Origin: JBHIYN01 sp041984235
Lineage (GTDB): Bacteria; Pseudomonadota; Gammaproteobacteria; Ga0077536
NCBI GenBank assembly: GCA_041984235.1
Contig: JBHIYN010000001.1
Span: 248,001-312,000 of the forward strand
DNA length: 64,000 nt
Direction: 5' to 3'
Below, piece after piece: positions 51,123 through 58,874 of the stretch. Made by a program: the position numbers and the translations under genes. The notes beneath the pieces are model-generated. The model was not told where the DNA came from and did no database searches. It saw only the letters and a list, made by a program, of their open reading frames with translations. Positions within the stretch are counted from its first letter, which is position 1. Each line of letters opens with the position of its first letter.

Positions 51123-51920
51123 CTACTTGTAGTACTTCATGAAGTCCGGGTCACGCTTCTCGTTCAGCGCCTTGACGCCTTCCTGCGACTCTTCGGTCCA
51201 GTAGTAGAGCTTGACCGCCTGCAGCGCGAACTGGCTCATGCCGCGAATTGCCTCGGTGTCCATGTTGAAGCTCTTCTTGGCCAGCGCGATCGCGGTCGGG
51301 CTGCGCTGGTTGATCTCGTCGCACCAGCTCTTTACCCCGGCGTCGAGCTCGTCGTCGGGGAACACCGCGTTGACCAACCCCATGTCGAGCGCTTCCTGCG
51401 CCGTGTAGCGCCGGCACATGTACCAGATCTCGCGCGCCTTCTTCTCGCCCACGCAGCGGGCCAGGTAGGCGGTGCCGAAGCCCGGGTCGACCGAGCCCAT
51501 CTTGGGACCGACCTGGCCGAAGATGGCGTTGTCCGAGGCCAGCGTCATGTCGCAGATGGTGGCGAACACGTTGCCGCCGCCGATGGCGTAGCCGCGCACC
51601 TTGGCGATGACCGGCTTGGGCACGTCGCGGATCACCGAGTGCAGCTCCTCGACCGGCATGCCGACCGCGCCGCGGGCGTCGTTGTTGCCGTACTGGCCGC
51701 CCTCGTGGTCGGACTGGTCGCCGCCGGTGCAGAACGCCTTGCCGCCGGCGCCGGTGAACACGATCGAGCCGATGTCACGGTCCCAGCCGGCCACCTGGAA
51801 AGCGTCGATCAACTCGACCACGGTGCGCGGCCGGAACGCGTTGTACTTCTTCGGCCGGTTGATGGTGATGGTCGCGGTGCGGCCATCGACTTCGTAGAGG
51901 ATGTCTTCGTAATTACTCAT
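51123..51920 (-). CDS. badI: 2-Ketocyclohexanecarboxyl-CoA hydrolase (BadI)
   Basis: 265 residues that match BadI of cyclohexanecarboxylate degradation along nearly the full length: INRPKKYNAFR, the GGDQS loop at 66-70, PVEELHSVIRDVPKPVIAKV, YAIGGGNVFATICDMTLAS, IFGQVGPKMGSVDPGFGT (acidic residue Asp145), AREIWYMC, TAIALAKKSFNMDTEAI and GVKALNEKRDPDF. BadI opens the six-membered ring of 2-ketocyclohexane-carboxyl-CoA to pimelyl-CoA. MenB is the nearest alternative, but the GGDQS, VGEKKAREIWYM and NMDTEAI blocks favour BadI. A large repeat region lies between it and the upstream BadH-like gene. It may act on a substituted ring here. Confidence 0.88.
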   Translation of the reverse strand: MSNYEDILYEVDGRTATITINRPKKYNAFRPRTVVELIDAFQVAGWDRDIGSIVFTGAGGKAFCTGGDQSDHEGGQYGNNDARGAVGMPVEELHSVIRDVPKPVIAKVRGYAIGGGNVFATICDMTLASDNAIFGQVGPKMGSVDPGFGTAYLARCVGEKKAREIWYMCRRYTAQEALDMGLVNAVFPDDELDAGVKSWCDEINQRSPTAIALAKKSFNMDTEAIRGMSQFALQAVKLYYWTEESQEGVKALNEKRDPDFMKYYK

Positions 51921-51942
51921 GACTTGCTTCCTGGTTAATGGC

Positions 51943-52202
51943 GGGGACTGGCACCTTTTTCCCCGCCGGACGGATGGGTTCGACTGGGCGCTTCCGGAAA
52001 AAGGTGCCTGTCCCCGGGGCGGCGTGAGGGTGCGAAGGGACAGGCACCTTTTCCTGTTGGCGCGGTGCCGTGGTGCGACGCTTGCGCGGTGGAAAAGGTG
52101 CCAGTCCCCCGGGCGGCGTGAGGGTACGAAGGGACAGGCACCTTTTCCTGTTGGCGCGGTGCCGTGGTGCGCTGCTTGCGCGGTGGAAAAGGTGCCAGTC
52201 CC
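51943..52202. repeat. Three hairpins of the GGGACAGGCACC family, two in a 94-bp tandem duplication, site C
   Basis: Hairpin 1: arms 51943-51962 and 51996-52015. Hairpin 2: arms 52037-52054 and 52091-52108. Hairpin 3: arms 52131-52148 and 52185-52202. Each left arm reads GGGAC-W-GGCACCTTTT and each stem carries one central mismatch where both arms have the same base class (W opposite W). Hairpins 2 and 3 are copies of a 94-base tandem unit. A further decayed half (GAAGAGGAGCCAGTCTC) runs up to the SDR stop at 52240. The region splits badI from its upstream partner. Confidence 0.92.
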
Positions 52203-52239
52203 TGGAGCGACGCGTGCATGGCGGAAGAGGAGCCAGTCT

Positions 52240-53034
52240 CTAACCGATCATGGAGTAGCCACCCGAGACGCTCAGCACCTGACCGGTGACGTGGCCGGCG
52301 GCGTCGGAGGCGAGGAAGACGACGGCGTTGGCGACGTCGGCCGGGCGCCCGACCTTCTTCAGCGGCAGGGTCTTGGCGATCTTCTCGAGCTGGTCGGGGG
52401 TGAACATCGAGTCCTTGTTCACCCACATGCTGTTCTCGCCGACCTCGGCGTCCTCTTCGGGGATGGTGACGCCGGGACAGACCACGTTGCAGCGGATGCC
52501 GTTGCGCCCGTTCTCCTTGGCAATCGTCTTCATGAAACTGTTGACCCCGGCCTTCATGCCGCCGTAGACGGCCTCGCGCGGCTCGCCCTGGCGACTCGCG
52601 TCAGAGCTGATCGAGACAATCGCGCCACGGTTCTGCGGCGCCATCACGCCGAGCGCGGTGTATGTGCAGTTCAGCATGCCGACGAAGTTGACGCGGATGA
52701 TCTTCTCCCACAGATCGGGCGTGGTCTGGGTGAAGAACATGAGCTGGTCCCAGCCGACGTTGTTGACCAGCACGTCGACGCCGCCGAAGGCGTCCTCGGT
52801 CTGCTTGAACATGGCCTGCACCTGGGCCAGGTCGGTGACGTCGCAGGCGGCGGTTTCGACCGCAGCCGCACCCGCGGCCTTTGCTTCGGCGGCCACCGCA
52901 GCGGCCTGCTGCGTGTCGATGTCGCCGATGGTGATCTTCGCGCCTTCGCGCGCGAAGCCGAGCACGATGGCGCGGCCGATGTTGGAGCCGCCGCCGGTGA
53001 CGATGACGGCCTTGTTCTTGAGTCCGAGGTCCAT
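52240..53034 (-). CDS. SDR dehydrogenase, BadH-like (2-hydroxycyclohexanecarboxyl-CoA dehydrogenase candidate)
   Basis: 264 residues from the ATG at 53034 (GGGAGGA upstream). Cofactor loop TGGGSNIG at 13-20, Asp38 and Asp40 in GDID favouring NAD, NNVG at 91-94 in place of NNAG, Ser143/Ser144, Tyr157 and Lys161. The C-terminus GQVLSVSGGYSMIG is complete. Placed immediately upstream of badI on the same strand, the arrangement badH-badI of cyclohexanecarboxylate pathways, where this step makes the ketone that BadI opens. Motifs alone would only say SDR; the specific call comes from context. Confidence 0.82.
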   Translation of the reverse strand: MDLGLKNKAVIVTGGGSNIGRAIVLGFAREGAKITIGDIDTQQAAAVAAEAKAAGAAAVETAACDVTDLAQVQAMFKQTEDAFGGVDVLVNNVGWDQLMFFTQTTPDLWEKIIRVNFVGMLNCTYTALGVMAPQNRGAIVSISSDASRQGEPREAVYGGMKAGVNSFMKTIAKENGRNGIRCNVVCPGVTIPEEDAEVGENSMWVNKDSMFTPDQLEKIAKTLPLKKVGRPADVANAVVFLASDAAGHVTGQVLSVSGGYSMIG

Positions 53035-53130
53035 GGGTGTCGAGTCCTCCCGATTCAGTGTGTGCGAATGGTAGTCGTTGTCGGTGTGCCGTGCGCAGCC
53101 CGGCGCGGGCACGGCCGTTAGCGGACAGCC

Positions 53131-54111
53131 TCAGGCTCGCGCGCGAACACGTTGCGGTACGGCGAAGGCCGCGCGTGCGTCGTGATATTCCGCGATCAGC
53201 CGCCGCGCGCGCTCGCCGGCCGGCACGATGTCGGTGATCCGGCCGACCCCGTGACCGCAGCCCCAGATGTCGCGCCAGGTCTTGTGCGAGTCGCCCGACG
53301 GGCTGACGTCGGTCTGCTTGTCCGGGTCGCGCACCAGCCTGCGCGGGTCGAGGCCGGCACGTTCGATCGAGCCGGCGAGAAAGTTGGCCGGTACGCCACT
53401 GAAGTAGTCGGTAGTGACGATGTCGGCGCTGCTCGCGGTGGTCAGCAGTGCCTTGTACTCGGGTACCGCGCTGGCCTCCTCGGTGGCGATGAACGGCGAG
53501 CCGATGTAGGCCAGGTCCGCGCCCATGGCCTCGGCCGCGAGCACCCCGCGGCCGCTCGCGATCGCGCCGGACAGCGCCAGCGGGCCGTCCCACCAGGCGC
53601 GGATCTCCTCGACCAGGGCGAACGGCGAGACGGTGCCGGTGTGACCACCGGCGCCGGCGGCGACCGCGATCAGGCCGTCACAACCGTTGTCGATGGCCTT
53701 GCGTGCGTGGCGCTCGGAGATGACGTCGTTGAACACCAGCCCACCGTAACCGTGCACCGCGTCGACGATGTCGCGGTGCGCGGACAGGCTGATGATGACG
53801 ATCGGCACGCGGTGCGCGACGATGGTCTCGGTGTCTTCCATCAGGCGGTCGTTCGAACGGTGTGCGATCTGGTTGATTGCGAACGGTGCGGCCGGGGCAT
53901 CGGGGTGGGCGGCGTCGTGCGCGGCGAGGGCGTCACGGATCTGTCCGATCCAGGTATCGAGCTGCGCCTGCGGGCGCGCGTTGAGCGCCGGCATGGAGCC
54001 GACGATGCCGGCCCGGCACTGGGCGATGACGAGCTCGGGACTGGAGACGATGAACATCGGCGCGGCGACGATGGGCGCGGCCAGCCGGTCGAACACGGCG
54101 GGTAATGACAT
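53131..54111 (-). CDS. Nitronate monooxygenase-family FMN enzyme
   Basis: 326 residues of the 2-nitropropane dioxygenase family: PIVAAPMFIVSSPELVIAQCRAGIVGSMPALNAR, PIVIISLS, then AVAAGAGGHTGT with the conserved His of the FMN site, and LALSGAIASGRGVLAAEAMGADLAYIGSPFIAT. Members include true nitronate oxidases and many unassigned FMN enzymes, some working on enoyl substrates. It is followed 18 bases away by an acyl-CoA dehydrogenase gene, in the same operon as BadH-like and BadI genes. Its role there is unknown. Confidence 0.88.
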   Translation of the reverse strand: MSLPAVFDRLAAPIVAAPMFIVSSPELVIAQCRAGIVGSMPALNARPQAQLDTWIGQIRDALAAHDAAHPDAPAAPFAINQIAHRSNDRLMEDTETIVAHRVPIVIISLSAHRDIVDAVHGYGGLVFNDVISERHARKAIDNGCDGLIAVAAGAGGHTGTVSPFALVEEIRAWWDGPLALSGAIASGRGVLAAEAMGADLAYIGSPFIATEEASAVPEYKALLTTASSADIVTTDYFSGVPANFLAGSIERAGLDPRRLVRDPDKQTDVSPSGDSHKTWRDIWGCGHGVGRITDIVPAGERARRLIAEYHDARAAFAVPQRVRARA

Positions 54112-54129
54112 GGGCGTTGCTCCCCGGGG

Positions 54130-55266
54130 CTAGATGGCGCGGCTGATCAGCTCTTTCATGACTTCCGACGATCCGCCGTAGACGCGCTGCACGCGGGTGT
54201 CCTTCCACAGGCGTGCGATCTCGTACTCGTTCATGTAGCCGTAACCGCCGAAGAGCTGCACGCAGGCATCGGTGACCTCGGAGCGCAGCTCGGTGTGCCA
54301 CAGCTTCGCGGCGGCCGCCTGGTCGGTGTTCAGGCGCTTGTCGACCAGCGCCATGATGCAGGCGTCGAGGTGGGCCCAGCCGACCTGCAGCTTCGCACGC
54401 AGGTCGGCGAGCACGAATCGCGTGTTCTGGAAGTCGAACAGGGTCTGGTCGAAGGCCTGACGCTGCTTGACGTAGTCGACCGTGATGTCCCAGGCACGCT
54501 GCGCGGCGGAATGGGCGGTGACCGCGATCGACAGACGCTCCTGGGGCAGCTCCTGCATCATGTAGACGAAGCCCTGGTTCTCGGCGCCCAGCAGGTAGGA
54601 GGTCGGCACCTCGAGATCGTCGAAGAAGATCTCGCACACGTCGGACGAATGCTGTCCGACCTTGTCGAGCTTGCGGCCGACCTGGTAGCCCGGCCGATCG
54701 GTCTCGCAGAAGAACAGCGAGATGCCTTTCGCGCCGGGCTCACCGCCGGTGCGCGCGGCGATCAGCGTGATGTCGGCGCTGGCACCGTTGGTGATGAAGG
54801 TCTTGGAACCGTTGATGCGGTAGACGTCGCCGTCGCGCACGGCGGTCGTGCGCACGGCCTTGAGATCGCTGCCGCCGCCCGGCTCGGTCATGCAGATCGA
54901 GCCGACCGCGCTGCCGTCGATCATGCGCGGGATCCAGGTGCGGCGCACGTCCTCGGTCGCGTACTTCAACAGGTAGTGCGGCACAATGTCCGAGTGCACG
55001 CCGAAGGTCGGGGTCGCGGAGCCGGTATAGGAGGTCTCCTCGAGCACGATGGCGTTGGCGCGGAAGTCGAGCCCGGCGCCGCCGTACTCCTCCGGCATGT
55101 CCGGGCACAGCAGGCCCTGCTCGCCACAGGCGTTCCAGAACTCGCGGTCAACCTGGCCGGCTGCCTCCCAGCGCGCGATGTTCGGGGTCAGCTCGGCGGC
55201 GAAGAAGCGCCGCACCGCGTCGCGGAACTGCTCGTGCTCGGGCTCGAAGAGGGTTCTCTGCAGCAC
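54130..55266 (-). CDS. Acyl-CoA dehydrogenase (operon with badHI)
   Basis: 378 residues, single domain. Typical motifs: SICMTEPGGGSDLKAVRT, INGSKTFITNGASAD, LPQERLSIAVTAHSAAQ and the terminal QLFGGYGYMNEYEIARLWKD ... YGGSSEVMKELI. FAD-dependent formation of a 2,3-double bond in an acyl-CoA. Ten bases from the next dehydrogenase gene, so the pair may form a heteromer or act in succession. In cyclohexanecarboxylate pathways two dehydrogenases (AliB and BadJ) accompany badHI, which makes this pair suggestive. Confidence 0.92.
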   Translation of the reverse strand: MLQRTLFEPEHEQFRDAVRRFFAAELTPNIARWEAAGQVDREFWNACGEQGLLCPDMPEEYGGAGLDFRANAIVLEETSYTGSATPTFGVHSDIVPHYLLKYATEDVRRTWIPRMIDGSAVGSICMTEPGGGSDLKAVRTTAVRDGDVYRINGSKTFITNGASADITLIAARTGGEPGAKGISLFFCETDRPGYQVGRKLDKVGQHSSDVCEIFFDDLEVPTSYLLGAENQGFVYMMQELPQERLSIAVTAHSAAQRAWDITVDYVKQRQAFDQTLFDFQNTRFVLADLRAKLQVGWAHLDACIMALVDKRLNTDQAAAAKLWHTELRSEVTDACVQLFGGYGYMNEYEIARLWKDTRVQRVYGGSSEVMKELISRAI

Positions 55267-55276
55267 GGCGGCGTCC

Positions 55277-56443
55277 TCAGTAGCTCTTCGGCAGATCGAG
55301 CACCTTCTCGGCGATGAAGGACTTGATCAGCTGTTCGGTGACCGGCGCAATGCGCGTCACCGTGACCTCGCGCAGCAGGCGCTCGACGTGGTACTCCCTG
55401 GCGTAGCCGAAGCCGCCGTGGGTCAGCACCGCCTGCAGGCAGGCGTCGTGCCCGGCCTTGGCGCCGAGATACTTGGCCGCGTTCGCCTCGGCGCCGCAGG
55501 GACGCTCGTTGTCGTACAGCCAGGCCGCCTTCATGGCCATCGCGTAGGCCGCCTCGAGGTGCATCCAGTTCTCCGCCAGCGGGTGCTGGATGCCCTGGTT
55601 CTGCCCGATCGGGCGGTCGAACACGACGCGCTCGTTGGCGTACTGCGCGGCACGGCGCAGCGCGTCCTGGCCGATACCGATGGCCTCCACCGCGACCAGC
55701 ACGCGCTCCGGGTTGAGGCTGTGCAGGATGTAGCCAAAGCCCTTGCCTTCCTCGCCGATGAGATCCTCGTCGGGGATGAAGAAATCGTCGATGAAGACCG
55801 CGTTGGAGTCGACCGCCTTGCGCCCCATCTTCGGAATGCGCTTGATCTCGACCTTGTCGCGGTCGATGTCGGTGTAGAAGATGCTGATGCCGTCGGTCGG
55901 GCGCTTGCAGTCCTCGAAGCGGGTGGTGCGCGCGAGCAGCATGATCTTGCTCGCCACCTGGCCGGTCGAGGTCCACACCTTCTGGCCGTTGACGCGGTAG
56001 CCGCCGTCGACCTTCTCGGCGAAGGTCTTGATGCGGGTGGTGTTGAGCCCGGCGTCCGGCTCGGTAACGCCGAAGCAGCACTTGTCGTCGCCGGCAACCA
56101 GGCGCGGCACCCAGCGTGCCTTCTGCTCGTCGGTGCCGAAGACGACGATGGGATGCGGGCCGAACAGGTTGATGTGCACCGTCGACGCCGCCGCCATGCC
56201 GCCGCCGTGGCTGACCACCTCGTGCATCATGAGCGCGGCTTCGGTCACGCCGAGGCCGGCACCGCCGTACTGCTCCGGCATGGTGATGCCGAGCCAGCCG
56301 GCCTCGGCCATGGCGGCGTGGAAGGCGTGCGGGAACTCGCCGTCGTCGTCGCGTTCCAGCCAGTAGTCGGCGTCGAAGCGGCTGACTACCGCTGCCACCG
56401 CGTCGCGGATCGCGCGTTGCTCGTCTGTCAGATCGAAATCCAA
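55277..56443 (-). CDS. Acyl-CoA dehydrogenase (first gene of the badHI operon)
   Basis: 388 residues. FGVTEPDAGLNTTRIKT, VNGQKVWTSTGQVASK, LNPERVLVAVEAIGIGQDALRRA and the C-terminal VLTHGGFGYAREYHVERLLREVTVTRIAPV. The C-terminus has APVTEQ in place of the usual YGGxxEI seen in the companion gene, so the two are of different subfamilies. GAGGGGAAGG precedes the ATG. Divergent from the MarR gene; the shared promoter region carries the operator-like repeats at 56491-56528. Confidence 0.92.
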   Translation of the reverse strand: MDFDLTDEQRAIRDAVAAVVSRFDADYWLERDDDGEFPHAFHAAMAEAGWLGITMPEQYGGAGLGVTEAALMMHEVVSHGGGMAAASTVHINLFGPHPIVVFGTDEQKARWVPRLVAGDDKCCFGVTEPDAGLNTTRIKTFAEKVDGGYRVNGQKVWTSTGQVASKIMLLARTTRFEDCKRPTDGISIFYTDIDRDKVEIKRIPKMGRKAVDSNAVFIDDFFIPDEDLIGEEGKGFGYILHSLNPERVLVAVEAIGIGQDALRRAAQYANERVVFDRPIGQNQGIQHPLAENWMHLEAAYAMAMKAAWLYDNERPCGAEANAAKYLGAKAGHDACLQAVLTHGGFGYAREYHVERLLREVTVTRIAPVTEQLIKSFIAEKVLDLPKSY

Positions 56444-56490
56444 GCCTTCCCCTCCTCGAAAGCACGCGCCGGCGGCGCTTGACGATTAAG

Positions 56491-56528
56491 ATAGCATGCG
56501 TATAGTAAGCATGCGTATTATATCTGTC
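56491..56528. promoter_or_regulatory. Predicted MarR operator, site M3, with direct repeat
   Basis: AGCATGCGTATA (56493-56504) and AGCATGCGTATT (56508-56519) form a 15-base-spaced direct repeat. The segment from 56505 begins GTAAGCATG and matches the plus-strand form of 60946-60969 in 17 of 24 positions (9 of the first 9). A further partial palindrome TAAGCCTGCTTA lies near 56537-56548. It lies between the divergent acyl-CoA dehydrogenase and MarR genes, the usual place for a MarR autorepression site. Confidence 0.68.
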
Positions 56529-56620
56529 AAACAGAAGTAAGCCTGCTTATGGTAAATGTCGATACAATATCGCTCATCGCCAGCGTACTGGCCGGAGAGC
56601 AGCGTGATCGGGGTTCCGAC

Positions 56621-57127
56621 ATGAGCGAGCAGGACGAGGAGCTGATCCGGGCCGCGCCCGGCGAGGAAGCAAGCGACGAGGACTGGGCGATCCGCCTCGG
56701 CTTCTACATCCACGACACCTCCAGGCTGCGCCGCATCATCTTCGACGCCGCGCTGAAGCCGGCCGGCGTGACCCGCTCGCAGGCCTGGGTGCTGGCCTAC
56801 CTGTCGCGCGCCGACGGCCGCGCGCAGTCCGATCTCGCCGCCCAGCTCGACCTCGGCAAGGTCGCGCTCGGCGGCCTGGTCGACCGGCTCGAGGCCGCCG
56901 GCCTGGTCGAGCGCCGGCCGGACGCCAGCGATCGCCGCGTCAAGCGTATTTTCCTCACCGCCGCCGGGCGCCGGGTGGTGAACAAGATGCGCAAGATCTC
57001 GGGGCCCACCAACGCCGAGATCTTCGCCGGCCTCGATCCGGCCGAGGTGCGCGCCACCGCGCAGGTGCTGAAGCGCGTCAAGGACAACCTGCTGCGCATG
57101 GTCAATCCGGACGACGACGGCGCCTAG
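56621..57127 (+). CDS. MarR-family transcriptional regulator (BadR-like by context)
   Basis: 168 residues from the ATG at 56621; an in-frame ATG at 56549 would add 24 residues but overlaps the operator-rich region, so the shorter form is preferred. Winged helix: VTRSQAWVLAYLSRADGRAQ, DLAAQLDLGKVALGGLVDRLEAAGLVERR and the DRRVKRIFLT wing. In Rhodopseudomonas a MarR protein, BadR, controls the benzoate/cyclohexanecarboxylate genes including badHI; this regulator has the same family and is divergent from the operon containing badHI. Ligand likely a CoA thioester (inference). Confidence 0.9.
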   Translation: MSEQDEELIRAAPGEEASDEDWAIRLGFYIHDTSRLRRIIFDAALKPAGVTRSQAWVLAYLSRADGRAQSDLAAQLDLGKVALGGLVDRLEAAGLVERRPDASDRRVKRIFLTAAGRRVVNKMRKISGPTNAEIFAGLDPAEVRATAQVLKRVKDNLLRMVNPDDDGA

Positions 57128-57176
57128 AACGGGCAATCACTGCGGCGCGCCGCCGGCGCGACGACGGAATCACTGC

Positions 57177-58847
57177 ATGGACAACATCAGCTTCGAGATC
57201 GACGCGGCAGGGATCGGCGTGGCTACGCTGGACATGCCCGGCCGCCCGTTCAACGTCTTCTCCGACGACATGATCGACGAGCTCACCGCGCTCATCGAAC
57301 GTATCGAGAACGACGGCGACCTGAACGGCGTGGTCGTCGCCTCGGGCAAGGAGGCCTTCATGGCCGGCGCCGACCTGGCCATGGTGCGCGGCTTCACGAC
57401 CCTGCGCTTCGCGGCCGGCGAGGACGAGATCCGGCGCACCTTCTCGCGCCTCAGCTACACCCTGCGCCGCCTCGAGCGGCTCAACGTGCCGACGATCGCG
57501 GCGGTCAACGGGCTCGCTCTCGGTGGTGGCCTGGAGCTTGCGATGGCCTGTCATCACCGTGTGTGCGCGAAGATCGCTGCGCCTTGTCTCGGCCTGCCCG
57601 AGATCCTGCTCGGCCTGCTGCCGGGCGCCGGCGGTACCCAGCGCCTGCCGCGCCTGACCGGGCCGGCCTACGCCGCACGCATGCTGCTCGACGGCCAGCC
57701 GGTGACCCCGGCGGCGGCGCTGGAGGCCGGGCTGGTCGACCACCTCGCCGAGCCGGCGCAGCTGCTCGACAGCGCCCGCGCCGTGGCCAGGAACGCGCGC
57801 GCCGGCGCGCGCTGGGACCATGACGGCTGGCAGGCGCCGGCGGACGACGAGGGCGTGCTCGACGGTGCCGACGCGATCGAGCGCCTGGCGCAGTCCGGCT
57901 GGGTCGACGCCGAGGTCACCCACCTGTACCCGGCCTTCGCCGCCATCGCGCACTGCCTGGTCGACGGCCGCGGCCTGCCCATCGATGATGCGATCGAAGT
58001 CGAGGTCGACAACTTCCTGCCGCTGATGCTCGACCCCGTCGCCGGCAACATGGTGCGTACCAGCTTCCTGTCCAGGACCGCTGCACCCAAGCGCGCCGCG
58101 GCGCGCCTGGGCAAGCCGGAGGCGCCGGTGCGCCGTGTTGCGGTCAACGGCGGCGCCGATCTGCCGGACCGCTTCGCGCGGCGCGTCGAGCAGGTCGAGG
58201 AGGCGCGCGAAGCCGACTGCGCCCTGCATTTCGCGGGCGGAGGCGCCGAGGTACACCCCGAGTACACCATCGGTGTGCGCGCCGTACCGGACGAGGCGCC
58301 GACCGGCTGCGCCGTGGAGATCCGGTATGCCGGCGCCATCGATGACGCGGGTGCGGTCGAGATCGCGGGGGAGGGCGGCGAGATGGCCGCACGCGCGCTG
58401 GCGCTGGCCGACCGCCTGCGCCTGACGCCGGTCGCGAGCACGGCCTGCGAGCCGGGGCCTGCGGCGCGCCTGGTCACGGCGGTGCGCAGCTGGGCCGCCG
58501 CGCACGCGCCGGATGCGCAGGCGCGCGGTGCGCTGGCCGCGGCGCTGGACTTGCGCGCCCTGTTCGCACGGGCCGGGCTCGACGCGCTGCACGGGCAGGC
58601 GCACGATCCGGCGCTGCGCCGTGCCGGGCTCGCACTGATGACGACGGTGGCGGCGGAGGCCGCGGCCTGTCTCGCCGAGGGGCTGGTCGACGCGCCGCAG
58701 GACCTCGACGTACTGGCCGTGATCGGTCTCGGTTACCCGGCCTGGAGCGGCGGACCGCTGAGCTTCCTCGACGGCGTGCGCCGCGGCGAGATCGCGGGCG
58801 CCGTGCTGCCCGGCGGTCTGCCGGCACAGCCGTTCTATGCCGACTGA
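57177..58847 (+). CDS. FadB/FadJ-like fusion with intact hydratase half and degenerate dehydrogenase half
   Basis: 556 residues; FadB and FadJ proteins are usually about 700. The N-terminal crotonase half is sound: GKEAFMAGADLAMV, catalytic Glu120 in GGGLELAM and Glu142 in LPEILLGLLPGAGGTQRL. The second half should start with a Rossmann GxGxxG loop for NAD; in its place is RRVAVNGGADLPDRFARR, and the usual HFFNP catalytic histidine stretch is not found (CALHFAGGGAEVHPEY is the nearest). Only the end, VLAVIGLGYPAWSGGPLSFLD, resembles the 3-hydroxyacyl-CoA dehydrogenase C-terminal domain. Likely a hydratase that has lost its second activity. Confidence 0.82.
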   Translation: MDNISFEIDAAGIGVATLDMPGRPFNVFSDDMIDELTALIERIENDGDLNGVVVASGKEAFMAGADLAMVRGFTTLRFAAGEDEIRRTFSRLSYTLRRLERLNVPTIAAVNGLALGGGLELAMACHHRVCAKIAAPCLGLPEILLGLLPGAGGTQRLPRLTGPAYAARMLLDGQPVTPAAALEAGLVDHLAEPAQLLDSARAVARNARAGARWDHDGWQAPADDEGVLDGADAIERLAQSGWVDAEVTHLYPAFAAIAHCLVDGRGLPIDDAIEVEVDNFLPLMLDPVAGNMVRTSFLSRTAAPKRAAARLGKPEAPVRRVAVNGGADLPDRFARRVEQVEEAREADCALHFAGGGAEVHPEYTIGVRAVPDEAPTGCAVEIRYAGAIDDAGAVEIAGEGGEMAARALALADRLRLTPVASTACEPGPAARLVTAVRSWAAAHAPDAQARGALAAALDLRALFARAGLDALHGQAHDPALRRAGLALMTTVAAEAAACLAEGLVDAPQDLDVLAVIGLGYPAWSGGPLSFLDGVRRGEIAGAVLPGGLPAQPFYAD

Positions 58848-58874
58848 GCCGCGCCGCCGGCAGGGGAACGGGCC

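Noticed and set aside
52015..52202. CRISPR array
   Set aside because: Only two 94-base units, the whole unit is repeated (no unique spacers), the repeats are hairpins joined to the GGGACAGG family, and no cas gene is present.
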